Below the pieces are notes generated by a model that did no database searches, had not been told where the DNA came from, and saw only the letters and a list, made by a program, of their open reading frames with translations. Below are positions 34,951 to 45,947 of a stretch of 64,000 bases of DNA, one piece after another (the stretch's first letter is position 1; each line of letters begins with the position of its first letter). Made by a program: the position numbers and the translations under genes. Source of the stretch: Neocallimastix lanati (nom. inval.) (taxonomy: Eukaryota > Neocallimastigomycota > Neocallimastigomycetes > Neocallimastigales > Neocallimastigaceae); NCBI GenBank assembly GCA_016946835.1, contig JACVTC010000155.1, positions 184,501-248,500 on the forward strand, written 5' to 3'.

Positions 34951-36054
34951 ATTTCTTCTAGGATGAGTAGTGTCTAGATTATTTTCTAAAGTTTAGCCCA
35001 TATTTTCAAGGGGTACACCAGAGCGGATAATTTCTTGTTTGTCTTTTTCTTCAGCTAATAGTTGGGATTACATACACCCTTCCATTGTTTGATTAACTAA
35101 TGTGTTATTACCCGGACTGTCTTGATGTAGTCTATAGTCCGTAGGAAAGAATTCTTCTATTCTTTCTATAGGAATGTTATACTTTCTTTGAGCCATCTGG
35201 CCAATACTGAACATGTAGTCAGGTGAATCGATTACATTAAAAGGAAGATTTTTGATAGCAATAAAATGAGTATAGGTAGGAACTGCATTGAGGAATTATT
35301 CAGAGTCATTTTCTCTTGGTCGGTCCTTAAGTTTACAGCAGAGAGAGATTAAGGTGTTTTGTGAAGCCTTCACTTTTCCAGCTATGGTAGAGAATTCTTG
35401 ATAACTGGCTTTGCAAGGGAGTTTGAGTATATTGACTAATTTTTTGCTTATCAGATTAAGGGATCCTCCTGAATCAATTAACATTAGTAGGCGGATTATA
35501 GGTTGTTTACCATTAGTTGGAGAGGCTATTACTGGATTAACGTACGCTTCCGCATATTTAGTAATTTTCCATGGTGCTTTTACTTGTATCTTGTCAATAA
35601 TTTTTTGTATTTCTACACTGTCTTTAAAGAATTTTGGATCAGGATTAAACATTTCATTAATAAAATAATGTGAGACTTCTTTTGTGCATTCAATTTCCTG
35701 GATTGAATATTTATCATTATTGCATTTCAATATATCGTTTAATTGCTGTTGTAGAATCTCATCTTGGGAATTTTCTGATGTTTCCGATTCTGATTCGTAT
35801 TGTGAATCTTCCGTAATATTTTTAGTTATTGTAAAGTATGAAAGTTGTCTATTACTTTTGTATTTATTTCTTTTTTTGTAGGCTTTGTATCTCGATTTGT
35901 TTGTTTTCTTAGTGATATTTGGATTATTGTCTTTATTTGACTTTTTCTGGGTAGATTTTGTTTGATTTCTTCTAGAACTACCCTTCCTAGAAGCTTTTAT
36001 AAAATTATTACCAATTTCCTTTGGTTTTGTATTCTTTACTCCGGATAGTTGCAA
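34950..36054 (-). pseudogene. Basic linker and aspartic protease of the integrase-less element
   Basis: Begins LSGVKNTKPKEIGNNFIKAS, a very basic stretch, then an acidic Glu/Ser segment, then APWKITKYAEAYVNPVIASP and LLMLIDSGGSLNLISKKL, the DSG protease motif. A TAA at 35296 follows ENDSE; the same frame goes on (FLNAVPTYTHFIAIKNLPFN, YMFSIGQMAQRKYNIPIERI) with two more TAA codons. Confidence 0.75.
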
Positions 36055-36120
36055 ATACTCGTTTCTTTGGTCGTTCAGGACTTTTTCTTCATAGTTCCTT
36101 TGGTATTCAGGAAGACAGGA

Positions 36121-36929
36121 TTAGAATGCGGTGGCGAGATATTCCTCATTTGGAGGGTGAGCAAAGCGGTGTAAGTAATCGTAAAAACTGTAGACAAAGT
36201 CATCAGCATCTTCTACATGTCCCAAAAATGTGGGTTTTTTAATGTCAAATATTTTTTGAAAGGTAGCAGGGTTATCCGCTTTATCTGAAGACGAATCAGT
36301 GAATGTTAATTCGTAAGGGACGTGGAAAGAGACTCTTTGATGATTAGTACTGAGTTTAACAGTTGTAGATTTAGCCCAGTCTTCAACGTTAGCATCTAGC
36401 ACTTTATATTCACAATATAGAGTACGGCTTGGGAATCTTTTAAGAGAGTCCGCTTCATTTAGCTTTGTATTTTTCTTAGTTTCACGACCTCTAAGTTCAC
36501 TGGAAGAGATACTTGGAGAAGAGATTATTTTGGGACTGGAAGTAGAAGCCATGGGTACTTCTAGTGGTTTCGGAGGAATAACGACAATTTCAGGAGATTT
36601 TCCTTTATCCTTTCTAGTGAGTAAATTTCGATAGGGAAGGTTTAAAACGTCTGCTGTCTTTAGGCTACAAATTGAGGAAAGTTCATCAGAGATTTCGTAT
36701 TTTTTGAAGATATAGTTAAATAAATTTTTTGTATAAGATTCGAACTTTTTCTTAATTTTAATATCGGTGATGAACCCATTGCTGTCCATTGAATAATCGA
36801 AAAGGATAGCTGTTTTCGGGTACCTAGAAATAGTGTCAAGGTATAGTCAAAGATGTTCTTGTTTTGAAATCTTAACTTTTTATTCAGTTTATAGCCTAAA
36901 TAGCTGAATCTATTGATTATAGTATTCAT
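36121..36929 (-). pseudogene. Gag-like protein of the integrase-less element
   Basis: Open from 36789 (MDSNGFITDIKIKKKFES) to a TAA at 36121, 222 aa, with a Ser/Pro-rich middle and a C-terminal fold containing PTFLGHVEDADDFVYSFYDY, which looks like a Gag dimerisation or capsid segment. A further 43 codons can be read upstream to an ATG at 36929 in another frame. No zinc knuckle is seen; a Lys/Arg-rich stretch (about 35900-36010) may replace it in nucleic-acid binding. Confidence 0.6.
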
Positions 36930-37272
36930 CTTATATTTTTGATAGCTGACTCTTTTTTTATCTTTTATTCAGCTTATAAGTTTTTGATTTTACTGTCAAT
37001 TTCTGTTTAAACTTTTAAAACTATAATTTAATTTTATTTTTGATTATTCGGTTCCTTATATTATCATATTATTTTAATAACTTGTATGAAATTATTTTTT
37101 TAATGTTATTGTTTAGAATTGGATATTTTGTTGAATTATTATTATTTTATATATTATTATTAATTTTGTTTTATTTTTATTATTTAAAATAAATAGAGAA
37201 AAAATAAATTAGTATGAATTTATATTTATTTGTCTTAAATAAGTATATATATTACTGTAGCTATTAATACTT
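36930..37272. other. Leader or flank of the integrase-less element
   Basis: AT-rich, includes TTTTATTCAGCTTATAAG near 36965. A possible LTR or leader; no copy could be matched with the 3' side. Confidence 0.4.
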
Positions 37273-37279
37273 AACTTTC

Positions 37280-37325
37280 ATTCTATCTCAATCGGTTGAG
37301 ATTGAGACTCTTAATCTGTTAATAA
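37280..37325 (+). other. tRNA-Lys(CUU)-like 5' half
   Basis: ATCTCAATCGGTTGAGAT forms a D-arm (TCTC/GAGA with an AATCGGTT loop), followed by TGAGACTCTTAATCT with an anticodon-loop-like CTCTTAA (CUU, Lys). The 3' side of the anticodon stem pairs only partly and there is no T-arm or acceptor end. So it is a truncated tRNA-like sequence about 350 bp upstream of the gypsy-like element's Gag. Confidence 0.55.
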
Positions 37326-38099
37326 ACACACAATTAAGAGACACATGATATTAAAATAATATTATAATTATGTTTAAGTAAGTATGTTTTATATTCCTTT
37401 ATTATATATTAATATTTATTATTTTAAATATATATAATTAAGTATGTATGAGCGTATATATATTAAGGTTTTTTATTGTTGAAGAGAGAAAAAAAAAATT
37501 TAGAATTATTACTTAAGCACGTTTTATAGTATTTCGAGTATTTATGTATTTGTAATTTATTGGATAATCATAGATTAAATTTTATATTAAAATATAGTTT
37601 TAACAAAAATAAATAATAATATCCATTCATTGAATATAATTTATCTAATTCAAAAGAGTTCATTCATTTAATTATAATAGTAATTTACTTAGTTCATAAT
37701 AATTTATTTACATATTTAAAAATAATTAAATACTTTGTATTTTTTTAATTTGGCCAATCATGCAATAATTACAATAGTTTTTCTGAACATATAAATTCAT
37801 GTATTATTTTTTATTTGACTCTTTGAGTCGATATTAAAAACACCAGTTAATAATAAAATAATATAAACATAAATAAATAAATAAAACAATACTTCTTTAA
37901 TAAATCGTAATAATTAAAATAAGTGGATGATCTTAATTTTTAAATAAATATTCCTATTGTTTTATTTATTATTAATTCCTAAAACAACCTAGTGGAATTA
38001 ATTACCAATTCGATACACTATTTATAACAATATATAAATTTTCAAAATTAAAATTTAAATTATTTAAACAAAAATAAAACAAAAATAATTACATTCAAA
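37326..38099. other. AT-rich region without genes
   Basis: No reading frame. A short GACTCTTTGAGTCGA palindrome occurs near 37817. Confidence 0.5.
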
Positions 38100-39455
38100 A
38101 TGAAATTTATATTATGAATTTAATAGACAAATATATCAAAATAATAATTCTAATAATACAATAAATAATAAAAAATATTAATAACAATTTAAATGAAATT
38201 ATAAATCTAAATAATTCGATCAATATAAACAATGAAAATTTAAACGTTCAAAGTAAGATATACAATGACAATAAAATAAACCAAAATATAAATAATCCAA
38301 AAAATAATAAATCTAAGAAGGTACGTAATTGAATTAAATTAATAATCAATGAAAATTTAAATATAAATAATTTAAATTCAAATGATCAGATTAATTTAAA
38401 TAAACAATTAAAATTGGACGGAAAATTTAACACGAATAATTTAAATGGCATTAATAAAAATGTAAGCTGTCAAATAAATCAAAATATACAATAAATTGTT
38501 GAATATAAATAAACAATTAAAAGTAAGCAATTCAATTAGCGATGATGATAATAATATAAATGATATTTCGATTCCAAATAGTAAAATTTCAATAAGTAAA
38601 AAAACAGATGTAGACAATAAATCGAGTATAAATGATTCAATAAAGATAAATAATAGCAAGAATGTTATTATACCAGGATAAAAGAAAAATAATAATGAAA
38701 ACAATAAAACTATTCCTGAAGAAAAGAGATAAAAAAGAAAATATAAAGATTTTGAAATAGAACATGAACCAATGAAATTAAAATCCTTCAATGTAAAAAG
38801 AAATTATCAATAATAATTATTCACTATTATCAGTGAAAGAAGAATTATGTGAACCTTACGATTATAAAGATATATTTAATATAGTTGATAAAAATGAATG
38901 GTTAAATGATGTTAAAGTTGAGTTAAACAGCATGAAAAGCTTAAAAGTCTATGAAGAGTTGATAAATTTCCAATAGGTAGTAATGTTGTATCTTCAAAAT
39001 GGGTAATTAGATACAAATATAATTCAGATAAGACCATAAATAAAAGAAAAGCAGGATTAGTTGCTAGGGGTTTTACTCAAAAGCAAAATATAGATTATAA
39101 TGAAACCTTCTCTCCAACATTAAAACAAGATTCTTTAAAGAATAATCACAGCTATTTTTGCAGTTTATAATTTCAATATATATCAAAATAATATAAAGAC
39201 GGTTTATATATATACTAAATTAACTGAGGATGTTTACATGAAGATTCCAGAAGGTGCAGAGGGATATAAACATGATTATTATAAATTAAAAAGGTTTTAT
39301 ATGGTCTAAAGTAGTCAGATCGTTTTTGGAATGATACATTGAATGACAAATTAATTGATTTTAAAAAATTGAAAAGTGAATCATGTGTTTATAATTTTAT
39401 TAACGTTAATTCAAATAATACTAATCTAAATATTAATAAATATAATAAAAGAAAA
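38100..39455 (+). mobile_element. Ty1/copia remnant, RT part (first of two joined elements)
   Basis: An Asn-rich linker (38100-38800) is followed by RT: EPYDYKDIFNIVDKNEWLND (38850), SSKWVIRYKYNSDK, RKAGLVARGFTQKQNIDYNE, TFSPTLKQDSLK, EDVYMKIPEGAEGY and SESCVYNF. Stops and shifts are frequent. It ends before the YxDD motif, and a second copia RT start follows directly at about 39680. Confidence 0.75.
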
Positions 39456-40890
39456 TTTAATTTTTACCGATAGTAATATTATAAAACATTTTACACCTAA
39501 TATTAATCGTTTTAATAATATTAATATTTACAATTATAATAGTAATTATATTTATAATCATGATAATATTAATTTTAATAATAATAATCCTAAAAATATT
39601 AATTATAACAAAAACAATATCATTGAAACTAAAAACAAGGAAGTACCAAAAACTTATCAAACATCCCTCAAATGTGATCATGTCAATGAATGAGATCTTG
39701 TAATTCAGGAAAAACTCAAAAATTTATATGATAATAATACAATGACTTTTGTTTAAAAATTACCTAGAGGAAAAAGTTTAAATTCTACAAGATGGTTTTT
39801 TTTTCAATTAAAAAAAATATGTAATTAATAATAAAATTATTAAAAGAAAAGTCAGGCTTGTTGTAAGAGGATTCGACCAAAGTCTTAAACAGTCAGTTCG
39901 CCACCAGTGGAATCAAACCATTGCAAAGTTTTTAAATAAAATAAAATTTTAACAATCCAATACTGTTCCATGTGTTTTTTTTCAAAAAGCTTAAGGATAA
40001 ACTCACTTTTGTTGTAAGACTTTATGTTGATGATATGCAAATTATTGTTAAAATTTCGCATAATTGTTAACACCGTTTCAAGATTTAAAGAAAATTTTAA
40101 AGTATCAAAATGTGGATTTACTGACTTTATATTAGTAATCAAAATAGAAATAGAAGATAATGGCATTTATATCTCACAAGAAGCATTTATTGATAATCTG
40201 TTAAATAAATATAATATAAATAATACAAGAAAAATAAAAATTCCATGTGCAGAATATAATAATAATAAAAATAATGAACCTGTGGACAAAATTAAATTCA
40301 AAAGTATTATCGGTTCTTTAATTTACTTTGCAAGAGGTGCACGTCCAAACATTGCGTCTGCTTTTAATTTTAATTTTACATCCAAAAAATCAGAAAATTC
40401 AACTCAAGCCGATTGGAAAAAAGCTATTCAAATATTAAAATACTTAAATGGAACAAAACAATATAAAATAAGATAATATAGTAAAGGTAAAATAAATGCA
40501 AATAGAGATTTGAATTTTTACGATGATCCAAACAAAAGAAAATTTACTTTAGGACACATTATTCAAATGAATAGAAATCCTATTTCATGGTACTCCAAAT
40601 AAAAAAAAACAAAGGTTGCTGAAGCTGAATATTTAAGTACTATATATGTATTAAGAAAGTATTACCAATTAAAAAATCTACTTTATGAATTATATATAAA
40701 AGCTTAGACATATTAGTGTTAACTACTATTTCAATAATGAAAATATATCAAATGAAAATGTTTTAATTTAAAATATATTAATACAAATGATATACTGGCT
40801 GATCCATTAACCAAAAACCTTAATGGAAACAAAATAACAAATTTTACAAATAAAATTTTTATAAATTAAATTTGAGGAGTATTAACATTA
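39456..40890 (+). mobile_element. Ty1/copia remnant, RT and RNase H (second element) with polypurine tract
   Basis: A new Asn-rich linker, then QEKLKNLYDNNTMTF, RGKSLNSTRWFFF and RKVRLVVRGFDQS (RT start), a deletion, then VRLYVDDMQIIV (the YVDD catalytic motif, about 40020), KFKSIIGSLIYFARGARPNI and ILKYLNGTKQYK, and RNase H with ISWYSK and VAEAEYLSTIYVL. It ends TKNLNGNKITNF near 40850, followed by TTTGAGGAGTATTAAC, a typical copia polypurine tract at about 40870. Confidence 0.8.
40869..40886 (+). other. Copia polypurine tract
   Basis: TTTGAGGAGTATTAAC directly after the RNase H end: TTGAGGAG is the usual copia tract and TATTAAC would be the LTR start. Confidence 0.5.
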
Positions 40891-41040
40891 TTAATATAAA
40901 GTTATATTCGGGAGAGGTCCAAAACGCCAATTTTTTTCACGTGATATATCAAATTTTGAAGCTTTTTAAATTAATAGTTATACGTTACTATTTTTTTACA
41001 AAAAAAAATAAAATAAAATATTCAAACAATTAAAAGGTTT

Positions 41041-41044
41041 ATTT

Positions 41045-41092
<48 letters not shown>

Positions 41093-41262
41093 TAATAAAA
41101 TACTTTAACAATTATATAGATTTATTTATTTAAAAAAAATATTAATAAAATACTTTAACAATTATATAGATTTATTTATTTAAAAAAAAATATTAATAAA
41201 ATACTTTAACAATTATATAGATTTATTTATTTAAAAAATATTAATAAAATATTTAAACAATT
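41041..41262. repeat. Long A-run followed by a 50-bp tandem repeat
   Basis: About 40 A, then units TATTAATAAAATACTTTAAC plus AATTATATAGATTTATTTATT at about 41090, 41140 and 41191, with a partial fourth at 41239. Units are nearly identical. Confidence 0.85.
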
Positions 41263-41600
41263 ATTAATAAAATTAATTATAAATATTAATAATAAAATAT
41301 AAAAATATAAAAATATATTATTGATATTAATAATAAAGTATAAAAATATAGGATTATTTATTTTAAAAAAAAATATTAATAAAATATTTAAATAATTATT
41401 AATAAAATTAATTATAATAATAAAATTATAGAATATTTATTTAAACTACATAAATTTTATCAAGTATATAAACATTTTAACTTTTTAATAATTATAAAAT
41501 TTTAATTAATAAATTTAATTATATGTATGAAAGAATTTTAATGATTTTTTCTTTTGGAAATTCCTCTGTCATTACATAATTATTTATTATAAAATAATAT
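41263..41600. other. AT-rich spacer downstream of the MULE pseudogene
   Basis: Degenerate copies of the tandem unit and AT-rich DNA. No gene. Confidence 0.5.
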
Positions 41601-43022
41601 TTATAAAATATTATTTAAATTAGTTAAACATTCAAACCATAATTTAGTAAGATTACTTCTATCATATTTAATATCAATTAACTTGGCTTCTTTATTTTTG
41701 TATTTTTCAATTAAGATATTAATTTCATCAGTTTTTGTTTTTATTTTTTTTTCATTCTCCAAATTCCTTTTATTTTCATTTGGTAATCATAATATGATAA
41801 ATGTTCCTGTTCTTTTAATTTATTTATTAATTCATAAAAATTTGGTTTCATTGGAAATAGTTTATTTAAAGAATTATTGAGTGATTCTGAAGCATTATTG
41901 GTTATATGTTCAATATTATTATAATAATTCCAACTTTTCATATCGTAACCAAACAAATATGTTTCTTAAAAATATTCTAAAAATTTTAAAAATTGACAAG
42001 AATTTTTTTCAATGGATTTAGTTTTAATTAATGAAAAAATATCCATTATGTATTCAGGGTTGATAAATGGTAAGTTTGAAATTCCTTTGTAATAATTAAA
42101 TATTTTTTCATCATCGTTCACTTCATTATGGCACAATTCATTTTTTTTTAATTTCTAATAAATTTTTATAATGTCAAATACAGTATTTAATATTTATATT
42201 AGGAAATATTTTTTTAACTGCTTTGGATATGCCTTATTCAAAATCGCAATGTTCATTTTTTGGTTCAGTTATAATATTATTATTAGAATTTTGTTTTAAT
42301 TTATTGAATAATATTTTATATGTTATTTGCTTTTTATTTCTTAATATTGCATAAGAAGTAGTATAAAAACTATTCAATTCTTTAACGTAAGTTCTAGTAA
42401 TAAACACTTGTTGACTAAATTTAGGTGCGATATAAAAAGTACCATCCACAAATATATCATTATTATATTTCTTAAATAATTTTGCTTGAAAAGGGGATTG
42501 AAAAATTACTAAATCAGAATTTTTGAATATCATAAAATCTTCATTTCGTTCAGTTTTATAATATTCAGATTCATTAGGAATTTCATTAAAAGTTGTTACA
42601 TTGGATGGTAGTTTTTTATTAATACTTCTTAATATTAGAGTTTTAACTGAAATATATTCTGGACACGGATATATTAATCCCATTTCTTTAGAAATTTCAT
42701 TATATAGTCTTTTTCGTTTTATATCAAAAGGATTTGAATGTTTTTTAATTTCATCTTTAATTTTATGTTTCATTACAGATAGGGATACACTGTATTCGTT
42801 TCCAGGATGATTATGTAAACTCTCATATTTTAAGATTTCTTTCTCATTATTTAAAATAATAAAAGATTTACATTTATTATTTTTTTTATATTCTGTACAT
42901 TTATAAACTCTTAAATTATCTTTCCTTGAATGTGAAAAATTAAATTTATATTGTTTATTAATAATGATTTGTTCTTCTCCTTTATTAGACTCACTTATAT
43001 AAATAGTTATGTTTTCTTCCAT
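41601..43022 (-). pseudogene. FLYWCH/MULE transposase, decayed
   Basis: ATG at 43022. Residues about 30-75 form a FLYWCH-like zinc finger (VYKCTEYKKNNKCKSF, YESLHNHPGN). The MULE core then follows: NKKLPSNVTTF, SEYYKTERNEDFMIFKNS, FQSPFQAKLFKKYNNDIF, VDGTFYIAPKF (first Asp), FITRTYVKELNSFYTTSYA, and HCDFE (second Asp). An in-frame TAA lies at 42234-42236, and a TGA at 42174-42176 replaces the conserved Trp before HYK. Further down: HITNNASESLNNSLNKLF (third catalytic region), then a frame change in an A-run near 41745 and an end at 41601. It is a longer relative of 10626-11369. Terminal inverted repeats were not found. Confidence 0.85.
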
Positions 43023-44094
43023 TTATAAATTTTAATATATAGTTTTTAATTATATCTTTTAAATTATTATATTAATTATCTAAATATTATTATTTTTTAA
43101 TATTAATTCTGAACAATTAATATGAAATATACATATATTTCATATATTTAATGTATATAAATGAAAATTAAAAAATATAATTAATATAAATGAAAAATAC
43201 ATAAAATATAAAAATAATAGAAATATTATATATAATGTAATGAAAAAATAAAATAAAATAAAATATAAAGTTTGATACATAAAAATGATACATTGAATAA
43301 TAATATAATAATAAAATATAGAAAAAATAGAAATATATAAAATATAAAATATAAAAAATAAAATATAGATATATAAGAAATATAAGAAATATAAAATATG
43401 GAAATATGGGAATATATAAAATATACAATGTAGAAATGTAGAAATAAAAGAAATATTAAAATTTAAGATATATAGAAATATTAAATATTAAATATAGAAA
43501 TATAAAATATAAGATTTAATTAATATATAAAAAATACCTAAAATAATAATAAAACATTAATATACATATAATATGAAATATTTAAAATGCATTTTATAGA
43601 AAAAAAAATAAAATATATAAAATATAAAATATAGATAATATAGAAATATTAAAATTCTTTTCAGTAAAAAATAATAAAGTTCAATTCTTCATAAATTCTT
43701 TTAACATAAAACTTTAAATATTAACAAATTAAAAATATTAATAATTAAAGTTTTAAAAATTTAAAAAAATTTTTTTTTTTTCTATTATTAATTAAAATTT
43801 TTTATTTTTTTTATTTTTAAATTTTATTTTTAAAAACAAAACAATTTTTTAATTTTTTAAATTTTATTTTTAAAAACAAAACCAAACAATTACAATTAAT
43901 TAATGAAAAAAAAAAAAAAAAATGTATGTAGCAGCACAATTTAATTTTAATTTTATTTTATTTTTTTTTTTAAATTTCATTAATTATCATTTTTATTAAT
44001 CAAAATATATATACAAAAAAAAAAAAAAGAATAAATAAGTAAAAATAACAACATTATTGATTTATATTATTAAAAAGACTCTAAAAAGAAAAAA
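43023..44094. other. Intergenic low-complexity DNA with ATAAAATATA-type repeats
   Basis: Imperfect ATATAAAATATA and GAAATATA runs from about 43180 to 43660, then homopolymers. It includes the promoter side of the gene at 44095, but no element is distinct. Confidence 0.6.
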
Positions 44095-45484
44095 ATGAAT
44101 TATAATTTCGATTTAAATTCACAAGAGTCCATTTCATTTGCAAATGTTGTAATGGAGAATAATGATAATAATTTAGCTGGTATTATGATTCTATAATAAT
44201 ATATATATATATATTAGATAAAATTTTTTTTTTATTTGATTTTTTTATTTTAGTAATAATTTAATAAATATATTCTTGAATATATCTATAAATCACTATT
44301 TAAAATATGTATTAGCAAGAGCATTATTACAATCATGGGCAGAGAACATACCAACTAACTTATCATTATTAAATAAAAATACTAAGAATACAACGACATC
44401 ATCACCATTAAATAAAAAAGACAGAATAATTACACCTAAAAGGAGAAACTCAACAGCAGGGTAAATATCTGTTAATAAAGCAATATTTCGAACTAAAATT
44501 AATAATATTTTTTTTTAATTATTTTGAATCTATTTTTCTAATTATATATAATAATTCTACTTACATATATACTTTGATGACTATAAATAAATATATATAT
44601 TTATTTATTTTTTTTTAAATATTATTTTTAATTTTCTTATATAGTAAAAGGATTGAAAAATTAGAGAATCAACTTGAAAAAGAAAAAAAATTACAAAAAT
44701 ATAAACAAGAAATTTTAGAACAAAAATTAAAAAGTGATTTAGAAATTTATAGGTATATATATATATATATATATGTATGTATATCTAAGAAACGTATTCT
44801 AAAAATTATATTATTTCTTTTTATAATAATAATAATAACAAAAAAAAAAAAAAAAAAGAAAAGAATATAAAATATTAAGAGAATTAGAGAAAACAATGAT
44901 AAAACCAAATAATAATAATTCAAAGACATCTAGGTAAATATATATATAGAATTATATTTTTTATTTTTTTTTCTTATGAAGTAATATGATATTATAATCA
45001 TTGTTTTATTAATTGATTAAACGTTTTTTATATTTTAATTAAATAATTATATACATTTAGAAATGAAATAGGATTATCGATAAGAAACAAACATACTAAT
45101 AATGAAAATGATCTAGAAATAGTTGATATTGAAAATAAAGAAAATCTATTGAATGAAGCAAATAAAATGATAATAGAAAATAAAAAATGTAGAAATAATG
45201 ATAAACTAAATATAGAAAATAGAAAAAGTCAAATCACTTCTGTGATTAATTCAAATAATAACAATATAAATACTAAAAATAAAAATACTCAAAAAACGAC
45301 TTTATATGAAAATAAGGAGGAAAAAAAAGATGAAGGCGTTTCTGTTACAAACTCAACGAAAACTAATATCAATTTCACTATTTCTAATCATATTGCAAAT
45401 ACTCTACAATCCCTTAAAAATTGTTCTACGGACGAAGTGATTCATATAATTGATGATTTAATCCAAAATAATACAATGAGTAAC

Positions 45485-45515
<31 letters not shown>

Positions 45516-45901
45516 GTAATAATATTAATAGTAATAATAGTAACGATAATAATGATGATGCTATTGATATTAATAATAAGAATAATAATAAAAATAGTAA
45601 GATCATTAATAATACTAATAATAATAAAAATTCCAAAGATTCTAAAAATAATATCAATAACTCAAATTCAAATATAAATGAAGAAAGTGATATAAATTAT
45701 CATGAGAATTTTGATTCTGAAAATCCTATCATATACAAGGAAAAGATAATTCATGAAAAAGTAATTAAAATAATTAAAAATGAAGAAAATAGTAACAATA
45801 ATGATAAGAATAATACTGACAATAATGAAATAAAAATTGAAAACAAGGAAATTATTAATAGGTCAAGTATTGAATCCATATATCATATGAAAGTATGTTG
45901 A

Positions 45902-45947
<46 letters not shown>

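Larger units (their letters stand above)
33224..36929 (-). mobile_element. Ty3/gypsy-like element with Gag, protease, RT and RNase H but no visible integrase
   Basis: On the minus strand: Gag-like region (36929-36121), basic linker and protease (36054-34950), RT (34950-33607) and RNase H (33610-33224). The RNase H ends cleanly at IADWLSRLHFEK followed by a stop. The element is broken mainly by single in-frame stops (36121, 35296, about 35070, about 34995, 34474) and one frame change in a G6 run near 33630; one further frame change near 36780 lies close to the Gag start. That is a younger kind of decay than its neighbours show. Integrase, which should follow RNase H in a gypsy element, is absent in the 390 bp before the next element. 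Either it was lost at the copia boundary or the lineage lacks it. Confidence 0.8.

Noticed and set aside
32840-37500. LTR pair for the integrase-less element
   Set aside because: I compared the flanks (32.9-33.2 and 36.9-37.5 kb) by eye and saw only short, weak similarity.
39885-40166. Minus-strand gene over the second copia element
   Set aside because: It is the antisense of the copia RT region that contains the YVDD motif.
40905-40965. Terminal inverted repeat of the MULE
   Set aside because: No inverted copy was found near 43023-43600 or beside the other MULE fragment.
42174-42176. TGA as Trp (variant code) in the MULE pseudogene
   Set aside because: The same gene has a TAA stop and a frameshift, so ordinary decay explains it.
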